10,437 nt of DNA from Candidatus Latescibacterota bacterium (lineage in GTDB: Bacteria; Latescibacterota; MVCY01; DTYK01). Below, piece after piece: positions 1-5,674 of the stretch; the stretch's first letter is position 1; each line of letters begins with the position of its first letter. Location of the stretch: positions 1 to 10,437 of the forward strand of contig DTYK01000159.1 of the NCBI GenBank assembly GCA_012961925.1, written 5' to 3'. The translations under genes were made by a program, and so were the position numbers. The notes under the pieces are model-generated. The model did no database searches, was not told where the DNA came from, and saw only the letters and a program-made list of their open reading frames with translations.

Positions 1-139
1 AGTGGGGAAAGTTAGCCTCTCGCAGGTTCAGGAGATAGCGAAGACCAAGATGGCCGACTTGAATGCATTTGATCTTGATTCGGCCATAAAGATGATACTG
101 GGCACAGCCAGAAGCATGGGCATTCAGGTGGAGTCTTAG
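1..139 (+). CDS. rplK: Ribosomal protein L11, C-terminal fragment (5' end outside window)
   Basis: Reading from base 2 gives 45 codons and a TAG stop at 137-139. The fragment is the rRNA-binding C-terminal domain of L11: it contains the run KMADLNAFDLDSAIKMI followed by GTARSMGI, which is the hallmark end of the L11 family. L11 binds the GTPase-associated region of 23S rRNA at the base of the L10/L12 stalk and takes part in factor binding and, in many bacteria, in RelA-dependent sensing of starvation. The N-terminal domain lies upstream of the window. The next gene, rplA, follows after 56 bases, the standard L11-L1 pairing. The L1-binding leader that represses this pair in E. coli sits upstream of rplK and so cannot be examined here. 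Confidence 0.97.
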   Translation, partial: VGKVSLSQVQEIAKTKMADLNAFDLDSAIKMILGTARSMGIQVES

Positions 140-195
140 TACACACCATCTCGTCTGTGCTGTTAAAGTATGAAGGATCTTTCCGTAGAGGACTT

Positions 196-897
196 ATGAA
201 GAGGAGCAACAGGTACAAAGAGAGCTTATCGAAGATCGATCGGTCGATCAGGTATGGACCGGAGGAAGCGATCGATCTGCTGAAGGCGATGCCAGGTTCT
301 AAATTCGACGAGACGGTAGAGGTGGCAGTCCGTCTCGGGGTCGATCCCCGGCATGCCGATCAGATCGTTCGAGGCACGGTGGTTCTGCCCCACGGTACCG
401 GCAGGCGCGTAGTGGTCCTGGTATTTGCAAAGGGAGAGAGGGAGAAACAGGCCAGGGAGGCTGGAGCGGATTACGTGGGATCCGACGAATATATCAAGAA
501 AATATCCGATGGGTGGCTTGATTTCGACATCGCTATCGCCACCCCAGATATGATGAGTAGTGTCGGTAAATTGGGCCGTATCCTTGGTCCCAGGGGACTT
601 ATGCCCAATCCGAAGAGCGGGACAGTAACTTTGGATGTACGCAGAGCTGTACGTGACGCAAAGACAGGTCAGATTGAATTCAGAGTAGATAAAGCTGGTA
701 ACCTCCATGCCCCTATCGGCAAGATTTCCTTCGATACCCAGAAGATACTTGAGAACTTTCAAACATTTATGGAGGCCGTTATTCGTGCAAAACCATCGGC
801 TGCTAAAGGTCAGTACATAAGGTCGGTGACGCTCAGTTCAACGATGGGGCCCGGGGTTCGGCTGGACAGGCAGGCGGTTCTGGATAGTCTTCGATAA
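196..897 (+). CDS. rplA: Ribosomal protein L1
   Basis: The product has 233 residues, close to the usual 230-235 for bacterial L1. L1 binds helices 76-78 of 23S rRNA, forms the mobile L1 stalk that helps release E-site tRNA, and in many bacteria represses its own mRNA. Visible family motifs are VRGTVVLPHGTGR (about residues 58-70), the domain II segment IATPDMMSSVGKLGRILGPR (about 114-133) and GLMPNPKSGTV (134-144), then AKPSAAKGQYI (198-208) and STMGPGV (215-221) near the C-terminus. I chose the ATG at 196: it gives the family length and has AGAGGA at 187-192 just upstream. An in-frame GTG at 157 would add 13 residues with no homology I recognise. The stop at 895-897 lies only 12 bases before rplJ, so the two are probably co-transcribed and perhaps translationally coupled. 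Confidence 0.97.
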   Translation: MKRSNRYKESLSKIDRSIRYGPEEAIDLLKAMPGSKFDETVEVAVRLGVDPRHADQIVRGTVVLPHGTGRRVVVLVFAKGEREKQAREAGADYVGSDEYIKKISDGWLDFDIAIATPDMMSSVGKLGRILGPRGLMPNPKSGTVTLDVRRAVRDAKTGQIEFRVDKAGNLHAPIGKISFDTQKILENFQTFMEAVIRAKPSAAKGQYIRSVTLSSTMGPGVRLDRQAVLDSLR

Positions 898-909
898 CGG
901 AATATAGCG

Positions 910-1437
910 ATGATAAGAGAAGAAAAGAGAAAAATGGTCGATCAACTGGCCGAGATTATCTCGACAGCAAAGGGGATATACCTTACTGATTTCACTGGTC
1001 TTGATGTCGCATCGATTACCGAGCTCAGGAGGAGGTTAAAGGAGGCATCGGCATCGTACCGGGTAGTCAAAAATACCCTTGCCAGGCTTGCCGTGGAGAA
1101 GGCAGGAAGGGTTGAATTGAAGGAGTTTCTGGACGGTCCCACCGGAATCGTACATACACGTAGTGATCCTTTGGCGCCAGCGAAGTGCCTGGTTGAGCTC
1201 GTCAAACGAAATCAACGCCCGAAGATCAAAAGTGGTTTTGTGGAAGGTCAGATCCTCAAGCCCATAGATGTGATGTCGCTTGCTGCCCTGCCCTCAAAGG
1301 AGGAGCTCTTGGGCCAGGTCGTGTGTGGTATGGCGGCACCTTTAACCTCGCTGTTAGCTGTTCTTCAGGAGCTACCGAGGAGGTTGGTAGGCACCCTTGA
1401 TGCCCTTGAAAAGAGACAAGGAGATGAACAGGCCTGA
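910..1437 (+). CDS. rplJ: Ribosomal protein L10 (stalk base, anchors L7/L12)
   Basis: A 175-residue protein, near the family's usual 165-180. L10 (also called L8 when complexed with L7/L12) binds 23S rRNA beside L11 through its N-terminal domain and carries L7/L12 dimers on a long C-terminal helix. Visible motifs are FTGLDVASITELRRRLKEA (residues 28-46), YRVVKNTLARLA (50-61), DGPTGI (75-80) and LPSKEELL (127-134). The segment from about 138 to 172 is the amphipathic helix expected to bind L7/L12. The ATG at 910 gives an N-terminus (MIREEKRKMV) of the usual kind. There is no clear Shine-Dalgarno before it, only a weak CGGA at 898-901, so initiation may depend on ribosomes finishing rplA 12 bases upstream. 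The long L10-binding leader known in front of E. coli rplJ does not fit in this gap. Confidence 0.97.
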   Translation: MIREEKRKMVDQLAEIISTAKGIYLTDFTGLDVASITELRRRLKEASASYRVVKNTLARLAVEKAGRVELKEFLDGPTGIVHTRSDPLAPAKCLVELVKRNQRPKIKSGFVEGQILKPIDVMSLAALPSKEELLGQVVCGMAAPLTSLLAVLQELPRRLVGTLDALEKRQGDEQA

Positions 1438-1480
1438 GAGGACATAAGGGATGCACGTTATGGTAACTAAGGGATACAAC

Positions 1481-1488
1481 GGAGGTGA
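1481..1488 (+). promoter_or_regulatory. Strong Shine-Dalgarno of rplL
   Basis: GGAGGTGA is an eight-base match to the standard 16S rRNA anti-SD tail; the GGAGG core ends seven bases before the ATG at 1493. It decides the start of rplL against the in-frame ATGs at 1451 and 1460. Its strength contrasts with the weak site of rplJ just upstream, which fits the need for several L7/L12 copies per L10. Confidence 0.85.
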
Positions 1489-1492
1489 AGGA

Positions 1493-1888
1493 ATGCCAGA
1501 GGAGAAGCAGAGTAATATCAGCACTATCGTGGATGCGATCGGCGGTTTGACGGTTTTAGAACTGGCTGATCTGGTGAAGGCCCTACAAGATCGATTTGGA
1601 GTTCAGGCATCTATCCCTGTTGCAGCAGTTCCCCCAGCTCCATCCCAGGTAGTGGAGAAGGCGGAAGAGGAAGAACAGACCGAATTTGATGTCATCTTGG
1701 CTGGAGTTGGTGAGAAGAAGATCCAGGTCATTAAGGTTGTTAGGGCAATAACGGGTCTTGGGCTCAAGGAGGCAAAGGCCCTTGTGGACTCTGCACCAAA
1801 GCCTGTCAGAGAAGGCGTCTCCAAAAGTGAAGCTGAAGAGGCCAAGGCTAAGTTAGAAGAGGTAGGGGCTACCGTTGAAATAAAGTAG
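1493..1888 (+). CDS. rplL: Ribosomal protein L7/L12 (multi-copy stalk protein)
   Basis: A 131-residue acidic protein, slightly longer than the usual 120-130. L7/L12 is present as two or three dimers per ribosome and recruits initiation, elongation and release factor GTPases. Domains in order: N-terminal dimerisation and L10-binding helices (about 1-38, with LTVLELADLVKALQDRFGV), an Ala/Pro/Glu-rich flexible hinge (about 39-62), and the globular factor-binding domain (about 63-131) with KKIQVIKVVRAITGLGLKEA and KALVDSAPKPV, ending GATVEIK. The start is the ATG at 1493 because the strong GGAGGTGA at 1481-1488 is correctly spaced only for it. Upstream in-frame ATGs at 1451 and 1460 would put that site inside the coding region and add an unconserved tail. 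The gap after rplJ is 55 bases. A terminator-like hairpin follows the stop. Confidence 0.97.
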   Translation: MPEEKQSNISTIVDAIGGLTVLELADLVKALQDRFGVQASIPVAAVPPAPSQVVEKAEEEEQTEFDVILAGVGEKKIQVIKVVRAITGLGLKEAKALVDSAPKPVREGVSKSEAEEAKAKLEEVGATVEIK

Positions 1889-1897
1889 CCCGAAGAC

Positions 1898-1940
1898 GGA
1901 GAGCAATGGGTAAAACAGGTAAGGATAGCTCTCCCTTTTT
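1898..1940 (+). terminator. Candidate intrinsic terminator/attenuator between rplL and rpoB
   Basis: GGAGAGC at 1898-1904 pairs perfectly with GCTCTCC at 1928-1934 (7 bp, five of them G-C), enclosing a 23-base loop, and is followed by C and five T (1936-1940). It starts ten bases after the rplL stop. The form (GC-rich stem plus T-tract) is that of a Rho-independent terminator, although the large loop and short T run suggest partial rather than complete termination. A partial terminator at the same place is well known in E. coli, where it lowers rpoBC expression relative to rplJL. That this one works as an attenuator is inference. Confidence 0.6.
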
Positions 1941-1949
1941 GAGATGTCA

Positions 1950-1963
1950 GTTAAGCTCTTAAC
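1950..1963 (+). repeat. Short perfect inverted repeat in the rpoB leader
   Basis: GTTAAG (1950-1955) and CTTAAC (1958-1963) are exact inverted repeats two bases apart. As RNA this would be a 5-bp stem with a GCTC tetraloop. A further CTTAAG at 1974-1979, just before the rpoB ribosome-binding site, could pair with the left arm instead. The stem is AT-rich and weak; it may be a processing or regulatory element or a coincidence. Confidence 0.3.
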
Positions 1964-1981
1964 CGATCTATATCTTAAGGC

Positions 1982-1987
1982 AGGTGA
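1982..1987 (+). promoter_or_regulatory. Shine-Dalgarno supporting the TTG start of rpoB
   Basis: AGGTGA ends six bases before the TTG at 1994. No ATG or GTG lies in frame nearby at suitable spacing, and translation from the TTG enters the conserved RpoB N-terminus within about ten residues. This site is the main reason for accepting the TTG. Confidence 0.7.
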
Positions 1988-1993
1988 CTAAGC

Positions 1994-4900
1994 TTGGAAG
2001 ACCGGAGAGTCATTCGGAGACGGTCGTACGGGAAGCTTTTGGAAGTGATCCAGATGCCTGACTTGCTGGAGATCCAGATTGGTTCATACAGGGATTTTCT
2101 GCAGGCAGGTATCCCCCCAGAAAAAAGGGCTAAGAAAGGGCTACAGGAGGTCTTCGAGACCATCTTTCCAATCACAGATGTACACAATCTGTGCTCATTG
2201 GAGTTCGTTGACTATTTTTTAGGCAGTCCGAAGTACAGCGCCTCTGAGTGTCAGGATAGGAATGCGACATATGCGGCCCCTCTCAAGGCAAGGCTGAGGT
2301 TAATAATAAGGGATCGTAATCAGAGGGATAAGGTTAAAGAGGTGATTGAGCAGACGGTTTTTCTGGGGGAACTTCCGCTGATGACTGAGAAGGGAAGTTT
2401 TATTATCAATGGTGCCGAAAGGGTAGTGGTCACTCAGCTCCACCGTTCTCCAGGCGTCTTTTTCGACGAGACGGTCCATCCGAATGGGAAGAGACTTTTC
2501 TTGGCCCGTATCATCCCTGCACGGGGGTCCTGGATCGAGTTGAGCACAGACGTTACTGACTGCATGCATGTTTGCATAGACCAGAGAAGAAAGATGTTGG
2601 TTACAGTGCTGCTTCGGGCTCTGGGTTTCTCGACAAACGAAGAGATCCTGGCGCTGTTCAACAGATATACGGCCAACCAGATCATCGAAAACTCTTTGCA
2701 AAAGGATTTCTGTACTAACCAGGACGATGCATTTTACAGGATCTATACCTTACTGCGTCCGGGTGAACCTCCTAACATAGAGACGGCGAGGAACTTTTTT
2801 CAGAGGCTTTTCTTTAACCCCAAGAGATACGACTTAGGAGAAGTGGGGCGATATCGGATTAATCAACGCCTTGGGTTGGACATCCCTCTAGACAGTACCG
2901 TGCTCCATGTTGAGGATTTTGTTGCAATTATAAGGTATCTTTTAGGTCTCTATGAAGGAGAAGGATATACAGATGATATAGACCATCTGGGGAATCGTCG
3001 GGTTCGTAGCGTCGGCGAACTTTTGAGCGACCAGTTCACTATAGGACTATCCAGGCTGGCGAGGACGATCCGGGAGAAGATGAGCCTCAGCAACTACGAG
3101 TCAATGACCCCACAGGAGCTGGTCAATGCCAGGACGGTCTCAACAGTCATAACCTCCTTTTTCGGCTCAAGTCAACTCTCTCAATTTATGGATCAGATGA
3201 ATCCCCTGGCTGAACTAACCCACAAGAGGAGACTCAGTGCCCTCGGGCCAGGGGGACTGACCAGAGAGAGGGCTGGTTTCGAAGTACGGGATGTTCACCA
3301 CACCCATTACGGGAGGATGTGCCCCATTGAGACTCCGGAAGGACCAAACATCGGCCTGATCACCTCCTTGGCCACATACGCTCGTGTCAACCCGTTCGGT
3401 TTCATTGAGGCCCCGTATCGGAAGGTTGTGAAAGGCCGGGTTACCAACCAGATAGAGTTCCTTTCGGCCGACCTGGAAGATAAATTTACAATTGCACAGG
3501 CCAATGCCCCATTGCGGGAAGACGGTACCTTTGCCAGGGATAGAGTAAGGGCACGGAGGCGTGGGGATTTTCCCCTTGTCCTTCCTTCGGAGGTTGATTA
3601 CATGGATGTCTCACCAAAGCAGTTGGTGGGTGTGACAGCCTCCCTGATCCCCTTCCTCGAACATGATGATGCCAGTCGTGCCCTGATGGGTTCAAATATG
3701 CAGAGGCAGGCTGTTCCTCTCTTGAAACCTGAGGCCCCGTTGGTCGGCACGGGCTTGGAACACAAAGTGGCCGTTGACTCGAAGGCAGTAATACTTGCAG
3801 AAGAGTCAGGGGTAGTGGTGAACGTGACTGCTGACCGGATCGTCATCGAGCCTGATAAACCCTCGGATGAAACCTCTTGCCTGTTGGGCTTACCTGATCG
3901 TCATACCTACCGTTTGGTGAAATTCAAAAGGTCGAACTCCGACAGTTGTGTTAATCAACGTCCACTGGTTCGGGTCGGAGATAGGGTCAAGGCAGGCGAG
4001 ATTATTGCAGATGGGCAGGCGACGGACCAAGGCGAATTGGCATTGGGTGCAAATGTACTTGTTGCTTTCATGCCTTGGGAAGGATACAATTTCGAAGATG
4101 CTATTGTTGTCAGCGATAGGTTAACACGAGACGATGTGTTTACCTCTATCCATATTGAGGAGTTTGAATTGCAGGTTCGCAGAACCAGACTTGGCCCTGA
4201 GGAGATAACACGGGATATCCCCAATGTAAGTGAGGATGCTGTGAGGAACCTTGATGAACGGGGTGTCATAAGGGTCGGCGCAGAGGTCAGGGCGGGGGAC
4301 ATCCTCGTTGGTAAGGTTACCCCAAAAGGTGAGACTGAACTCTCACCCGAAGAGAAGTTGCTCAGGACAATCTTCGGGGAGAAGGCGGGTGATGTGCGAG
4401 ATACTTCGTTAAGGGTACCACCTGGGATGGAGGGGGTTGTTATAGGGGCTAAGGTCTTTTCCAGAAAACAAAAGGATGAGAAGACCCTTAAGGCGGACAA
4501 AGAGCGAATCGCAACCCTCAAGGCTGAATATGAAGAGAAGATCGATCAAGTCAGGAGGGCAAGAGATCTCGGGATAAAAGAGCTTCTGGTTGGTGAGGTC
4601 TCTGGCACTCTGCGGAACGTAGAAGATGACTCTGTAGTCATCCCTTCTGGGGAGTTACTGGATGCAAAGCTGTTGGAGAGGATCAGCTTCGATGTTGTTC
4701 GACCCGAAGATAGATGGGTTGAGAATGACGAGAAGAATAACAAGGTTGTTCGTCTCATCGAATTGGCCGGGAAAAGGATCGATTCCTTGAATGAAGAGCT
4801 TGACCGTATGGTGGAGAGAATAACCAGGGGTGACGAGCTTCCTGCTGGAGTTTTACAACTGGTCAAGGTCTACGTAGCACAGAAGAGGAAGTTAACTGTA

Positions 4901-5587
4901 GGTGACAAAATGGCCGGCCGCCACGGCAACAAGGGTGTAGTGGCGAAGGTGGTGCCTATGGAGGATATGCCCTATCTGCCCGACGGTACTCCTGTTGATA
5001 TTGTGCTTAATCCCTTAGGGGTTCCGTCAAGGATGAACCTTGGGCAGATCCTTGAGACTCATCTTGGTTGGGCGGCAAAGGAACTGGGTATATACATGGA
5101 AAGCCCTGTCTTTGATGGTGCATCCCTGGAGGAGGTTGAAAATGCACTGGCTGAAGCCCGACTCCCTAAAAACGGGAAAACTGTTCTGTATGATGGAAGG
5201 ACGGGTGAGAAATTCGATCAGGAGGTAACGGTCGGCTATATATATATGATGAAGCTTTCCCACCTGGTAGAGGACAAGATTCATGCCCGTTCAATCGGTC
5301 CCTATTCCCTAGTTACCCAGCAGCCCCTTGGGGGCAAGGCCCAGTTTGGCGGGCAGAGATTCGGAGAGATGGAGGTATGGGCTTTAGAGGCTTATGGTGT
5401 TGCTCATTTACTTCAGGAAATGTTAACGGTGAAATCGGATGATGTCCAGGGACGCTCTAAGGTTTACGAGGCACTGGTTAAGGGGGAAAATCCTCCCGAA
5501 CCGGGGATTCCTGAATCCTTCAATGTGTTAATGAAAGAGTTACAGAGCCTGGCTCTTGACATCCGGTTAGAGGACAAAAATAAATAG
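1994..5587 (+). CDS. rpoB: DNA-directed RNA polymerase subunit beta
   Basis: The product has 1197 residues and forms, with beta prime, the catalytic core that synthesises RNA from NTPs. Landmarks: N-terminal lobe with MPDLLEIQIGSYRDFL (21-36) and GAERVVVTQLHRSPGV (140-155); LLRPGEPP (253-260); DDIDHLGNRRVRSVGE (327-342); the rifampicin-pocket segment starting GSSQLSQFMDQ (391-401) and running to ALGPGGL (416-422); CPIETPEGPNIGL (443-455); PWEGYNFEDAI (694-704) with E701/D702; LTVGDKMAGRHGNKG (967-981) with K972 and K980, the lysines near the nucleotide; and the C-terminal clamp segment QPLGGKAQFGGQRFGEMEVW. It is about 145 residues shorter than the E. coli subunit: it lacks the N-lobe insertion around residue 235 and a segment near residue 1030, but keeps a coiled-coil insertion at about 824-945. 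Start is TTG at 1994 with AGGTGA upstream. rpoC follows after 87 bases. Confidence 0.98.
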   Translation: MEDRRVIRRRSYGKLLEVIQMPDLLEIQIGSYRDFLQAGIPPEKRAKKGLQEVFETIFPITDVHNLCSLEFVDYFLGSPKYSASECQDRNATYAAPLKARLRLIIRDRNQRDKVKEVIEQTVFLGELPLMTEKGSFIINGAERVVVTQLHRSPGVFFDETVHPNGKRLFLARIIPARGSWIELSTDVTDCMHVCIDQRRKMLVTVLLRALGFSTNEEILALFNRYTANQIIENSLQKDFCTNQDDAFYRIYTLLRPGEPPNIETARNFFQRLFFNPKRYDLGEVGRYRINQRLGLDIPLDSTVLHVEDFVAIIRYLLGLYEGEGYTDDIDHLGNRRVRSVGELLSDQFTIGLSRLARTIREKMSLSNYESMTPQELVNARTVSTVITSFFGSSQLSQFMDQMNPLAELTHKRRLSALGPGGLTRERAGFEVRDVHHTHYGRMCPIETPEGPNIGLITSLATYARVNPFGFIEAPYRKVVKGRVTNQIEFLSADLEDKFTIAQANAPLREDGTFARDRVRARRRGDFPLVLPSEVDYMDVSPKQLVGVTASLIPFLEHDDASRALMGSNMQRQAVPLLKPEAPLVGTGLEHKVAVDSKAVILAEESGVVVNVTADRIVIEPDKPSDETSCLLGLPDRHTYRLVKFKRSNSDSCVNQRPLVRVGDRVKAGEIIADGQATDQGELALGANVLVAFMPWEGYNFEDAIVVSDRLTRDDVFTSIHIEEFELQVRRTRLGPEEITRDIPNVSEDAVRNLDERGVIRVGAEVRAGDILVGKVTPKGETELSPEEKLLRTIFGEKAGDVRDTSLRVPPGMEGVVIGAKVFSRKQKDEKTLKADKERIATLKAEYEEKIDQVRRARDLGIKELLVGEVSGTLRNVEDDSVVIPSGELLDAKLLERISFDVVRPEDRWVENDEKNNKVVRLIELAGKRIDSLNEELDRMVERITRGDELPAGVLQLVKVYVAQKRKLTVGDKMAGRHGNKGVVAKVVPMEDMPYLPDGTPVDIVLNPLGVPSRMNLGQILETHLGWAAKELGIYMESPVFDGASLEEVENALAEARLPKNGKTVLYDGRTGEKFDQEVTVGYIYMMKLSHLVEDKIHARSIGPYSLVTQQPLGGKAQFGGQRFGEMEVWALEAYGVAHLLQEMLTVKSDDVQGRSKVYEALVKGENPPEPGIPESFNVLMKELQSLALDIRLEDKNK
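5556..5584 (+). promoter_or_regulatory. Possible weak promoter at the end of rpoB, reading into rpoC
   Basis: A perfect sigma70-type -35 TTGACA (5556-5561) is followed after 17 bases by AATAAA (5579-5584), which matches four of six -10 positions. It overlaps the last codons of rpoB, where the encoded residues L-D-I naturally give TTGACA, so chance is a real alternative. If active it would give rpoC some transcription independent of rpoB. Confidence 0.2.
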
Positions 5588-5674
5588 CCCGGGGTTTTTT
5601 TACTACCATACTATTTGTAACAATCCTGATCCTTCATCTGTGCAGAGGATAAACTGAAAAGGGGTGATTTAGAG
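5588..5674 (+). other. rpoB-rpoC intergenic spacer with T-tract and SD
   Basis: This 87-base spacer has no reading frame of interest. Directly after the rpoB stop is CCCGGGG (5588-5594) and seven T (5595-5601). This looks like a terminator tail, but the self-complementary CCCGGG has no loop and no good upstream partner, so I do not call a terminator. Further on, ATCCT (5629-5633) can pair with AGGAT (5646-5650) around a 12-base loop, a weak hairpin. AAAAGGGGTGAT (5657-5668) is a strong Shine-Dalgarno placed six bases before the TTG start of rpoC. Confidence 0.5.

Noticed and set aside
157..195. GTG at 157 as an upstream start for rplA
   Set aside because: It adds 13 residues not typical of L1; the ATG at 196 gives the family length and has a nearby AGAGGA.
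234..277. Cluster of GATC/GATCGATC sequences with a near-palindrome
   Set aside because: It falls in rplA codons for Ile-Asp and Asp-Arg pairs (ATCGAT, GATCGG); coding coincidence is the simpler explanation, and no spacing pattern suggests an origin or binding array.
226..762. Open frame of 178 codons on the - strand within rplA
   Set aside because: Antisense shadow of rplA with no recognisable domain.
1443..1462. CATAA/TTATG inverted repeat between rplJ and rplL
   Set aside because: A 5-bp AT-rich stem with a 10-base loop is too weak to support.
1451..1492. ATG at 1451 (or 1460) as the start of rplL
   Set aside because: The excellent GGAGGTGA at 1481-1488 is correctly spaced only for the ATG at 1493, and the extra residues do not resemble the L7/L12 N-terminus.
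1939..1974. Possible promoter TTGAGA ... TATATC before rpoB
   Set aside because: The 24-base spacing is too long for a sigma70 promoter, and no better -35 fits.
3287..3317. His instead of Pro in the RpoB segment DVHHTHYGR
   Set aside because: The same position varies (Pro, Tyr, His) among bacterial phyla, so it is not remarkable.
3955..4521. Open frame of 188 codons on the - strand within rpoB
   Set aside because: It lies wholly inside the strongly conserved rpoB coding region; the translation is serine-rich and low in recognisable motifs, typical of an antisense shadow.
5544..5556. AGAGCC-T-GGCTCT inverted repeat near the rpoB end
   Set aside because: One-base loop, inside conserved coding sequence, with no T-tract following.
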